Source of the DNA: Microplitis mediator
Taxonomy: Eukaryota > Arthropoda > Insecta > Hymenoptera > Braconidae
NCBI RefSeq assembly: GCF_029852145.1
Contig: NC_079971.1
Span: 21,885,563 to 21,949,562 of the forward strand
DNA length: 64,000 nt
Direction: 5' to 3'
Made by a program: the position numbers and the translations under genes. The notes below the pieces were generated by a model that was given only the letters and a program-made list of their open reading frames with translations, had not been told where the DNA came from and made no database searches. Positions 53,963 through 64,000 of the stretch are shown piece by piece (within the stretch, counting starts at the first letter, position 1; the number at the start of each line of letters is the position of its first letter).

Positions 53963-55086
53963 GAGATAACTGTAAGAAATAAATATAGGGCTTAAATCAG
54001 TGCGCGCGCATGCAATACCGCCATTTCGTGAAATAGCTGACGCCATTTTACGGCTGTTGGATATTTAATTTCGTAACGATATTTCATATTAATTTTTCTG
54101 TCAACACTACTGTAAATTTTTCAAAAATAGACTTATTTTTGGTCGGATCTTAGAATTTATTTTATAGGAGAACTATCAGAGATACGATTAAAATGTATAT
54201 GAACAATCTTATAGAAAATTAAATTCTCTATAAAAAAGGTTTCTATAATTTTTTATGTAAATTGAATATTTCTAATGTTATAATAATAAATTTTCAAATT
54301 TTATTCTAAAGTTTCCCAAAACTATAATTCTATATTTCTTTCCGTAACTATAATTTAGTATTCTGCCAAAACTATCAAAGATACGATAAAAATAATCATG
54401 AACAATTTTGTAGAGAATTAAATTTTCTATAAAAAAGATTTCGTTCATTTATCACATAAATGCAATAGTTTCAACGTTAGAAGTAATTAAAGTAAAAATC
54501 ATTTATAAAAAATATAATTTAACCTCTTAGTAGATTTTTGAAAATTGATCAATAAATTTTTTTTTTTTTTAATATTTGATAACCGTAATAATAAAATATA
54601 AATGACAATAATGAATTTATCACTTGATGTAATCATTGATCGTCAAAAATGACAGTCATCCACATTTATGAAATTTGGTTTTCATTTTCGAAAAAGTCAC
54701 AATTTTTTTTTTTAAATCCATTCGATTTTAAATCAATTTTTTCCAATTTTCATCTGTAGATTTAACTAATGAAATCAAAAAAAAAAATCATACTTTTTTA
54801 CATGAATTAAACAAAAAGCCAAATTTTCTTTTCTCTCAATTTTAATTTTTTAAAAAAACATTTTCCAATAGAATAAAATTCAAAATAAATTTGTTTCTTT
54901 AACAAACATGTTTTTTCATCAAAATATTTAAAAATAAAACAAAAATCTTCAGGCAAAATATTTTTTCAAAAATTAAATTTGAATATTCAAATAAAAATAT
55001 TGAATTAAATAAAAAAAAAATTCAAATATTGAAAAACTTTTCAATAGAAAAAATTAAATATTTTTTTTAAATAAAAAAAATCTTAC

Positions 55087-55096
55087 CTTGTGACAT
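55087..55096 (-). other. possible minus-strand start exon, unassigned
   Basis: CAAAATGTCACAAG|GTAAGA has a good start context and a consensus donor (Met-Ser-Gln-G, phase 1). Joined to the Syb acceptor at 52494 it would be out of frame, so it could only be an upstream ORF unless another exon intervenes. It may be chance. Confidence 0.2.
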
Positions 55097-55875
55097 TTTG
55101 ATAATCGATTTAAAAGACATCTCAATACAACAAATCGTTTTGTCAATCCCGATAAATTAAAAATTTACCAAAAATAGTAAAAAATTTTCTACTCAAAAAT
55201 TTGAACAAAAAAAAAAGCAAAATATCGAACCAATCAAGTTTTAACTGTTGGTCTTAAAACTAAACTGTCGAGTACAAAATCTATAGATAATATATATAGA
55301 TATACATGTATATACATATATATAAATAAATATATAACATGTACCCTAAAATATAAGGATTTTGCACATAAGGGTGTCGAGTGTAGGCGGGTCAGATTTT
55401 ATTGACCCACTTTTAACGCAAGCGCAACAAATAGCAGTAGCGCGCAAACTCTTTCATACCTACGTAACATTTAATCCTCGAGTTATCGAATACCCTCGAA
55501 TACGAACGTCACGATTATTTTAAAATAAAATACTCATATAACAAATAAACATATCGTTTATTATAAATAATTTTATAAAATAAATTTCAAAAAATAAATA
55601 AATCGAAAATTAAATCCGTTAATTTGAAATAAATAAATCTAAAAATCTGGTATTATTATTTGATATTAACAATTCGATATATTCTGATATATCGTTAGTG
55701 ATTCAATTCTCGATTCTACACATAAAATTTATCAATAACCGGCCACCAAACCCAAGTCATCGGCAGTTTCGTCAAAATCCTACGGGTTTAACGTTTACGT
55801 CTTTCAATAATTATTCATTTTTTCTTATTAATATATATTTTATTAAATATATATCAAGTTATATTTTAAATAAAT

Positions 55876-58800
55876 ATGTAAGTATTAAATTTTTTATATA
55901 TATATAAATTTTTTTCATAGGAAAAAATTTTCCTGGAGTACAAAATAAAATTTTCAGTAGAAAATTAAAAAAAAATTTTAATTATGAAATTTTTTTAAAG
56001 TATTGATTTTAGAAAGAGGGCAAGTGAGAGGTAATTGATAATTAAAGTCATTTATTATTTAAATAAGCAGTAAAAAATTTTTTATTTAAAGACGCAATTG
56101 TCTAGTGTCTGGACAATCGATTCGATTGCATACTTTCCTGGCTACTGCAACTTTTTAATAAAAGTCAATGCAGCTCTAGAGTCTTAAGTCAATTAGAGTA
56201 GAAAAATTTATATATTTATGTGAAAATTCATATATTTTTTACACAAGAAATTTTCATGTTTCAATTTTTAAAAAATGACATGTAAAAAAAAAGGTTCCAT
56301 TTGTTCTATATTTAGATAATCGATTATCATACAAAAATGTTTTCGAATTTTTTGTAAAATAAAATCGCAGAAAAAAAAAAATTTGTATGATTTTTTAAAT
56401 TTTTCACTGATTTGGAAAAAAATTTTTATTTATTTATTGGGAAGTTTGAAGTTTTTCAATGCAATGAGAAATAAAATTGCGGAAGTAAAATAACTAAAAA
56501 TAAATAAATAAATAATGAAATAAAAATAAATAGGAGGAGCTCGAGGTTAACCCGCGCCGTTGACCTTTTGCTCGGCCCCATCTCCGACCTTTTACTTTGT
56601 GCCCCAAGGCACCATAGGAAGTACTGATATTTCTTATTAGATTAAATAACTTGCTCTTCAATATTGTTAATTATATTGATTATTAATTATCCTTGAGAAA
56701 AATAAATTATTATTTTCTTTGCAGGGAAAATTTATGAATTTTATTTGACAAATTTTTGTAGTAAGAAACGTTCATTTAAAATTTCGGGGAGTTTAAAAAA
56801 TGGATAAAATTTTTCAAACTCAAAATTTTATCTTTGATTAAAAATAAAAAATTTTCAATAATTTTGGAAACAGAAAAAAAAATCAGAAGTTAGCAGACAG
56901 TAAAAATTTTTGGATTTTTTTTTCAACGGTTCATTTAAAAAAAAAAATAAAAATATGCACATGTAGAAAATTTAAAAAAACCACAGGTGTAATTTTTCGA
57001 ACTGTTTTTTTTTTTCAAAATCGTTTTTCAAAAATTTAAAAAATATTAGACGTCTGCTAATTTCAGTATCATATTAGAAGCTGTAATGATTAGAAGATAT
57101 TTTTTAAAAATAGTATATAAGTTATATTGTAAAAAAAAATAGAGGGTTAATTCAAACTCCATTACAGCTGATTTTTCATCCAAGTTAACTCTAACCGCTG
57201 GGAAAGTAGATTTTAATTGCTATCGTAGTTTAAGTCCCTGATTGGATTTTATTTCAATTATTGCTTGAGTTCGTTCTTTAACTTCTATTAGAGTATTTGT
57301 TTATTTTTACTTAAGCTAATTTTTGTTCCCGTGGAAGTTATTTTCAATTTTACGGTTGATTTTCATTCATGTGAAAGTCAATTTGAATTTCTTCAGTTAA
57401 TTTTCATGATTAATGGGAGTCAATTGCAATGTCTGCTGACTTTAATTTTAACTCCCATAGAAAAGTCTATTTTCACTCTTATTGGAATTGATTCGTGATC
57501 CTATTGAAGAATCTTTAGAACATCTATTGAAGTTAACTTCTTTTTTTTCATTGGAGTTACTGCTCGTTTTATAGGTTTCCTTAAACTATTGAACTTAATT
57601 TTAGAGATAATTAAAATTTTTTTTATCTATTACAGCTTGTTCTTATTTCTATTCAAGTTAAGTTGTTCCTATTAAGAAAATTTAATTTCTATTGGAGTCA
57701 GCTCTACTTTCTATTGGAGTTTATTTTACTCCTTGTAAAAATAATTTTTATTTCTTTTGAAACTTTTTTTAATTACTATTGAAAAAAAATTTGAACTCCG
57801 TGTGGAGTTATCTTAAGTCCTACTAAAATACATTTCAACTTCATATCGAGTTAATTTGAACTCTTATTCATATAAATGCGAGCCACATGGAGTTATTTAT
57901 AATTCCGGTCGAAATTAGTTCTAACTCCTATTGTTACAATTTTATCTAATCTCGGAATTGATGTTAACTCCACTTAAAATTCATTTTAACTCCTCATGAG
58001 GTTAATTCCAACTATTTTAACCTTTTACTCTCAATCGTAATTAATTATAAATCTTAACAAAATTAACTCCAATTATAAACATTAATACCAGCTACTACCG
58101 GAGTTAATTCTCATATTTTCATACATCCTATTAGACCCGTCACCACAATCCATTTATTAGCCCACAGTTAACTCCTATTAAAATTTTTAAAAAATATCTA
58201 AAAAATTTCCAATGAATTTTTTTTAACTGCGGAGTCAATTTAAAAAAAAATATTCAAAAAAATTAACTTTGACTCATCATAATATGAATCAGCAATTTGT
58301 TACAATTCAAAGGAGTTTATATGAATCGTTTATTTGAGAAACCCCATAAGTCAAGAAAACAAATTTTTTCAGGAAACACAAAAAACATTTATTTGGAAAA
58401 ACTTGACATTAAAATAATAAATAAATAATTGAATACAATAATGATAGCGTCTCTGAAAAAGATTCCAACAAGAAAAATTTAATTTTTTAACTGAAACTAC
58501 TTAAAAAAATTATTTAAAGTTCATTGACTTATGGGGTTTCTCAATTATATGAAATTGCTGTCACCCCGTTAATTTTTTTTAAACGCTGATTTGATGCATA
58601 TTTTGATTGATTTCTATGGAGGGACATCCAAAGAACCCAAAAATGCAAAAGACCCAATTTCGTAAAAAACATGACTTATGGGGTTTCTCAAATAAACGAT
58701 TCATATAAACTCTGCATTAATTCTTATAAAATAAATTAATACCGGAGTTAACTTTAACTTCTAATCAATATTGAGTTAAATTTTCCATCAACTAAATCAA

Positions 58801-59666
58801 ATTTATCGGCACTAATTTCAACTGCGGAGTTCGAAGCATAATTTAACTGGACTCCAGATCCCGAGTAATTGAATTTCAAAGAGAAAAAATGAATGAAAAA
58901 TCAACTCCAGATTAAATATTCGAGTTCTGTGAATTTTTAAAATTTCTAATAAAAAATTATTTTTTAAAGGGCATCAGAAGGTGGACTTGCACCAGATGCT
59001 GCAGCGGGTGCTAATGCCGATGGCATCGTTGGTGGTCCGCGGACACCCCAACAAATTGCATCACAGAAACGTCTCCAGCAGACACAAGCTCAAGTCGACG
59101 AAGTCGTCGACATAATGAAAACTAATGTCGAAAAAGTATTAGAACGAGATCAGAAACTTTCTGAGCTCGATGATCGAGCTGGTAATTAATCGATTGTTTT
59201 ATTGAATTCAAAAATTAGACTGGACTTGTAGAAATAATATAAATTATTTGCTGACTTATTTCAGATGCACTGCAACAAGGAGCATCACAATTTGAACAAC
59301 AGGCGGGAAAACTAAAAAGAAAATTCTGGCTACAAAATTTAAAGGTAAATTTTGAAAATTAAATAATGGATTGATTAATTAATTTATTGCAATTATTCAA
59401 TGATATTTTTTTTATAGATGATGATTATTATGGGCGTCATCGGATTGATAATATTGGCCATCATTGTTGGTAAGTAATTGAAAATTTTTCTTGTATGAAC
59501 AGCGAAAATTAAAAAAAAAAAAATGAGTAATAAAATAATTACGTTTGAAGAAAAATTAAAAGTACAAAAGGTTTCGTCCCTTGTAAAAATAATTCGATAA
59601 AAATGATTATGAAAATTGGATATCATGAATTATTTTATCTTTTTTTTATTAGCGAACGTCATGTAG
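55876..59666 (+). CDS. nSyb: neuronal synaptobrevin (nSyb), split start codon
   Basis: Neuronal R-SNARE. Exon 1 is mostly untranslated and ends AAATAT|GTAAGT at 55877. Exon 2 (58970-59181) begins G GCA TCA, so the ATG is split AT|G. Then 59265-59344, 59418-59469 and 59653-59666. Product 119 residues: Ala/Gly-rich start, IVGGPRTPQQIASQKRLQQT (typical of insect nSyb), zero-layer Arg in VLERDQKLSEL, KLKRKFWLQNLK, membrane anchor MMIIMGVIGLIILAIIV, and a three-residue luminal end (NVM) after Ala. FWLQNLKMMIIMGV matches nSyb rather than Syb. The Drosophila protein has longer tails in some isoforms, so other last exons may exist. Three introns interrupt the part that is one exon in Syb. The last exon plus 3' flank also occurs inverted at 26266-27788. 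Confidence 0.92.
56885..57066. mobile_element. AGAAGTTAGCAGACR MITE, copy 1
   Basis: Left AGAAGTTAGCAGACAG, right TTAGACGTCTGCTAATTTCA. The interior shares AAAATATGCACATGTAGAAA and CCACAGGTG with copies 2 and 3. Confidence 0.85.
57130..58940. repeat. GGAGTTAATTTTAACTCC-type array
   Basis: About 1.8 kb of diverged words such as TTAACTCCTATTGGAGTTAA in both orientations, mutually complementary. It is interrupted at 58312-58712 by a palindrome. Ends are not clearly defined. Confidence 0.7.
58312..58712. mobile_element. palindromic MITE inside the GGAGTTAA array
   Basis: Left GAGTTTATATGAATCGTTTA, right TAAACGATTCATATAAACTC. The word GAGAAACCCCATAAGTCAA also recurs inverted twice in the right half. 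Confidence 0.8.
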
Positions 59667-61048
59667 ACACGCTGAGATGAATAGCCAGAAGAAAAATAAA
59701 TGTATGAGTGAGTGCAGGTAGAGAAAAAAAAACAAATTGTCTCCCCCATCAAAAATGTTTTATTTATTTATTTTTTTGTTGTTGGATTTTACGTAATTAT
59801 TTTTGATTATTTAAATTATCGAAGGCTTCCAAAAGATATTATTTGGTGATTGTCTGTTGTAGGATTGTTTTACCTATTACCGGATTTATTTGAAAACTGT
59901 CTAATCTGTCTGTCTGTCATCTATGTCTATTATTTATATATTTATATTTTATTTATTATTTACCCTGAGGTAAATATTTAATAGGATGTGTGTTACTCCT
60001 CTCTCTAGGTTTGCTGGTGTACTATTGCTATATTTATCAATAACAATATAGGGCCCTCATTTTTTTAAAATTCAATGAGTTTTTTCGAGTGGAAAAAGAC
60101 TTAAAATTATTTATAATATTAAATATTAGTAACAAATGATAAGTAATGGCCCAAATTATTGTTATGTGTCTGTCTGTGTAACTAAAAAAAAATTAACTTT
60201 AACAATGGATTTTTTTTAAGTTTTTTTTTCGAAGCTAGTCCCAGGTTTATGACAAACAATAATCTGACAACAATACGCAATACATTTTTTTTTAAGTTAT
60301 TTTCAGACACTAAAAAGGGTAAGCTAAAAACTTTAAACAATTTTATTTATTTTTTTAAACAAATTTACAATTTTATCAATTTAAAATTAATATTCCTACA
60401 CTTTAATTGCAATAATTAATAATTATTTTTTTTTCTTCTTTCAATAAACAATCTTTGTTAATTGAATTTAAATATTTTGTTTAAAAATTTTCAGCATGGC
60501 GCAATTTATAAAATATACATTTTTTTATTTATTCATAATTAACTTTTAATACTAGAGTATGTCATCAGACTATTTTTTAACGCTCACGTGAGATTTTTTA
60601 TTGTCCAAAGAAAAATCCTTAAAATTAATTATTTATTTTTATTTAAAAAGCTTTCAATTTTATTTGTTTTTCCAATACACATTTTTTTATAGTTACTGTC
60701 TAAAATTTTTATGACAAATTATTTTCGCATACAAAAAATTACAGTATCCAAAATCCACATTTGTTACAAAACTGTCAAGTCTATTTTCGATTCCTCAAAA
60801 TACACTCACTACCCAAAGTATCCATAATATCAAAAAAACTTATAAGACCCTTTCTCGCGGTAATTAAATTTCCCACAAAAAAGTTCCTATGAACCAACGA
60901 CCCAAACCAAAATTTAAAAAAGTTGTCGTCATTTCCTCAAACCTCAACCATTATAAAAAAATCCTTTTCAAAAATGCCCTAACTAATTTTTCCATGCCGT
61001 CAAAATTTCGCCCTAAATTTACCCAGCATCCAAAACACCACAAATTTA
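59667..61048 (+). other. nSyb 3' UTR and downstream flank, duplicated elsewhere
   Basis: Follows the nSyb stop. 59535-61048 matches 26266-27788 inverted. A conserved-looking mixture of AT-rich runs and islands such as GATTGTCTGTTGTAGG and GTCATCTATGTCTATT is the same in both copies. The first AATAAA is at about 59695. Confidence 0.6.
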
Positions 61049-61522
61049 CTGACTCACTCATAAAAAAAAAACATGTTTTATTTATTTATATACAAAACAA
61101 ATAATAAAAATTATCCATCTGGGACGATCTTCATTGCATGCGCTTCTTATGCATGCACTCCAAAAAATTATTTTAAAAAACCGCTTAAAAATTATTTAAC
61201 ATCAATAAGTAATACAATTAAAGCCAAAAAAATTTTCCGTTCATTTATTTTATTTTTTTAAATAAAATAAAATAAATTACAATATTATTTCATTTTAGCT
61301 GCGCAGAATCGATTTACGCATGTTCAAATGACCTATATATGTTTAAATATATGAATGTTAGTGACCTACTTGCATGCTATTGGTTCAACTTATTATTATT
61401 ATTATTATTATTATTGTTATTATTATTATCGAACTGTTGGACGCACGAGTAATATAGATGGATAATTTAAAATTTAGACATTAATGTCATGACTTTGCTA
61501 CTATTATAAACTTATAAGTTCA

Positions 61523-61561
<39 letters not shown>
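61049..61561. other. AT-rich, no gene seen
   Basis: Includes a short (ATT)n run near 61395 and (AT)n at 61528-61564. Nothing coding. Confidence 0.4.
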
Positions 61562-61567
<6 letters not shown>

Positions 61568-62455
61568 GGTGGCGCAAAAAAACCGACTATTTTTTTTTTT
61601 TCCATCTCGCATGAAAATTTGTTGGTTTACGATGTTTTAAGAAGCCTCTCCACAAATCAGCTCGATAAAAAATTTTTAAGAGGTCGCTCACGAATTTTGA
61701 AAATATCAAAAATGATCGAAATTCGGATTTTTATTTTAAAATTTGTTTTTTTCTCGTGGCAGCAATAGTTTATATTTGTAAAATCATGACTATGCTGAAA
61801 ATTTCAGCCCAAAATTTAAATATTTAAACGGCGCTCAAGAATTTTGAATGTTTCCGAGCGCAGTCTCTTGGACGTTTTTGAGCGACCCTTAAATATTAAT
61901 AATAAAGCTTCTCGATTTTTTCACCATCAATTTGCATGACAATGAATGAAAATATAACCCGAGAAATATAAATAATAAGTTATTTACATACTTTTTTATT
62001 TTTTAATCCAATTTGTAGGTTTTTTCACTTATTCAAAACTTACCAAATTTTATTGTTTAAGACTGTCCTGTATATTTTTGGTTATGCAAAAGTTATATTT
62101 AAGTGGAATGACAATAATTGAGTTATAAAAACTAATTCAAACTATTAGTTACATATTATCAGTTAATATTCGAAATTCTTGAGCGCCGTTTAAATATTTA
62201 AATTTTGGGCTGAAATTTTCAGCATAGTCATGACTTTACAAATATAAACTATTGCTGCCACGAGAAAAAAAAAAATTTTTAAATAAAAATCCGAATTTCG
62301 ATCATTTTTGATATTTTCAAAATTCGTGAGCGACCTCTTAAAAATTTTTTATTGAGCTGATTTGTGGAGAGGCTTCTTAAAACATCGTAAACCAACAAAT
62401 TTTCATGCGAGATGGAAAAAAAAAAAATAGTCGGTTTTTTTGCGCCACCCTAATA
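61562..62455. mobile_element. palindromic element with mariner-like TTAGGGTGGCGC ends
   Basis: TTAGGGTGGCGCAAAAAAAC ... its inverse, inside TATA-type flanks. Arms of about 300 bp (61563-61860 and 62170-62454) are nearly identical; the centre is unique. Ends resemble those of 15674-17774 (TTAGGGTGTATAAAAAAA). No transposase. Confidence 0.88.
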
Positions 62456-62694
62456 TATATATCATATAATAGTAGTAATATTTATCATTAATGTTTGAAT
62501 TTAAAATTTTTATGCTTTAATTGTCTTATTAATTTTTTTTTTTTTTTTTTTTTCATTTCTTCTTTAAACTTTGTCTGACTTTACTCGTTTTCTTTCTACT
62601 TGAAGATAATCTTTTTCAAATAAATTTTACTCATTAAAAAAAAAAAAATTAATGAATTTGATAAATTAAAATTTTTTTATAATTATTCATGATC

Positions 62695-62879
62695 CTGAAG
62701 TTGGCAGACGATTCAAAATTTTTGGATTTTTTTTTTCAACAAATCAATTATAAAAAATAAAAATATGCACATGTAGAAAATTTTAAAAACTACAGGTGCA
62801 ATTTTTTCAAATTTTTTTTTTTTCAAACTTACCGTCTAAAATAAAATCCAAAAATTATTAGACGTCTGCTAACTTCAGT
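62695..62879. mobile_element. CTGAAGTTGGCAGACG MITE, copy 2
   Basis: CTGAAGTTGGCAGACG ... GACGTCTGCTAACTTCAG. Interior ATATGCACATGTAGAAAAT and ACTACAGGTGCAATTTTTTC as in copy 1. Confidence 0.88.
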
Positions 62880-63512
62880 CACATGTCGGTTCCAAATTTT
62901 TGAAAAATTATGGGGATGGACTCTAAATATTTTTGGTAATAAATTTTTTTTGAGGTTTTTTGAATTAAAAAAAAAAAGAAATTTAGGAAAATGACTTTGA
63001 AATTCTTATTGTGAAATTTATTTATTTTTAAATTGAGAGAGAATAATTTTTAAACGGGGTACACGTGGGTGTCGTGATTAAAAGTTCATGGTAACAGGAA
63101 ATTTCGGAGATGTTAATTTTTTTTTTTAATTTATAATGAAATAAATTTAAATAAATAAAAGGTTTTAAAGGAAAAAAATAGTCGGAATAAATGAGAGGCA
63201 ATCAATTGAAAATTTCATGTATAAGTTTGTAACTGCGGGTCGTTGAAGGCTGGAATGATTTAAAATTCTTGTCGAATACAAACCCGTATGGAAAAGCAAT
63301 ATATAGTAAATGACGAATTTAAAAATATATGGTAAATATTGATTGAATTTATTACCGTATATTTATATATTATTGAGTTCTATTTATATTTTTTGAAACC
63401 AATAAATTATTATATTTTTTAGGTGAATTATTAAAATTAAAAAACAAAAATTACACGGGTTTAAAATAATACTCGTTTTTATTCTATACTATGACATATT
63501 TTTTTTTATGAT

Positions 63513-63701
63513 ACTAAAGTTAGCCGACGATTAATGATTTTTGGATTTTTTTTTGTATAATAAATTATAAAAACAAATATTTGAAAAAATTGCACCTGTA
63601 GTATTTTAAATTTTCTACACGTGCATATTTTGAGTTTTTTTTTTTATAATTGATTTGTTTAAAAAAAATTCAAAAATTATTAATTGTCTGCTAAATTCAA
63701 G
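63513..63701. mobile_element. CTAAAGTTAGCCGACG MITE, copy 3 (inverted)
   Basis: CTAAAGTTAGCCGACG ... TTGTCTGCTAAATTCA. The interior is in the opposite orientation to copies 1 and 2 (GCACCTGTAG, then ACACGTGCATAT). Confidence 0.82.
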
Positions 63702-64000
63702 ATTGTAATTTTTTTTTATAATTTGTATTACTTAAGAATTCATGAATTTTTTTTTTAAGAATTACAACTCTAGTGTAGTTCAAATATTTTTTGATTTGCA
63801 TTTAAATAAACTAAAATATTCCGGGTATCGTTGTTGATAAAAATTGTGACTTTAGAAAAATATCGAAGATAAATTGGTCACAAATTATTAAAATAAAAAA
63901 TGTTTCTAAATTTAAAATCAGATTTAAAATTTAAACAAAAAGATTATCTTGTATTAAAAAATTTTTTTTATTTATTTAAAATATTTAAATAATCCTGGAA
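63702..64000. other. AT-rich end of window, nothing seen
   Basis: No coding exon, RNA gene or inverted repeat recognised. Confidence 0.4.

Larger units (their letters stand above)
52479..55679. promoter_or_regulatory. shared Syb/nSyb upstream region
   Basis: Region between the two start sites. Contains a probable Syb 5' UTR exon (about 52802-52930, donor side), two TGACGTCA sites, a decayed CACTG-type MITE (53611-53962), and long AT-rich stretches. No conserved coding sequence seen. Confidence 0.4.
55878..58969. other. nSyb intron 1
   Basis: Contains a GC-rich island at 56533-56630 (GAGCTCGAGGTTAACCCGCG and after), a CTGAAGTTAGCAGAC MITE (56885-57066) and a 1.8-kb array (57130-58940). No exon recognised in the island. 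Confidence 0.5.

Noticed and set aside
55087..55096. N-terminal coding exon of Syb (Met-Ser-Gln)
   Set aside because: Splicing to the Syb acceptor gives a frame mismatch, and Syb has its own good ATG in the next exon.

Overview
This is eukaryotic, insect nuclear DNA: very AT-rich, with spliced genes (GT-AG introns, many in phase 0), homopolymer runs and a heavy load of miniature transposons. All proteins read here have clear insect relatives (ClC-a chloride channel, ninaB carotenoid oxygenase, Syb and nSyb synaptobrevins, an LDH2/MDH2-type dehydrogenase). Base composition and the secreted double-knot peptides make a hymenopteran, perhaps a parasitoid wasp, my best guess. That placement is inference.

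Layout. (1) 1-1573: the last coding exon of a ninaB-like carotenoid oxygenase, + strand, in a repeat-filled 3' end. (2) 4473-38932, - strand: a ClC-2/ClC-a chloride channel. Eight shared exons lie at 4473-18535. At least three alternative 5' ends (18820-18873; 25207-25291 plus 25379-25551; 38873-38932) all splice in phase 0 to the same exon 18250-18535. (3) 30217-32937, - strand: a complete two-exon LDH2/MDH2-family NAD(P) oxidoreductase, nested in the longest 5' intron of ClC-a. (4) 42071-46892, - strand: two tandem three-exon genes for secreted peptides with two cystine-knot motifs each. (5) 49230-52478 (-) and 55876-59666 (+): a head-to-head synaptobrevin pair, Syb and nSyb. The nSyb start codon is split by an intron (AT|G). 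(6) 61050-64000: no gene seen, only miniature elements.

The non-coding space is unusually structured. More than twenty elements have terminal inverted repeats. Many are flanked by TA and end in CACTG, CACGG or CCCTG. Several contain long arrays of a short self-complementary word that differs from family to family. Others are near-perfect palindromes of 0.2-2 kb. Some are nested and their insertion order can be read. A 1.5-kb block holding the last nSyb exon and its 3' flank also occurs inverted about 32 kb away, in the 5' region of ClC-a. No prokaryotic, viral or CRISPR system was recognised.

Function. The conserved genes fit ordinary insect physiology: carotenoid cleavage, chloride conductance, membrane fusion and 2-hydroxyacid oxidation. 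They are not an operon. The least explained coding content is the double-knot peptide pair. The least explained DNA content is the set of foldback elements with interchangeable palindromic cores.
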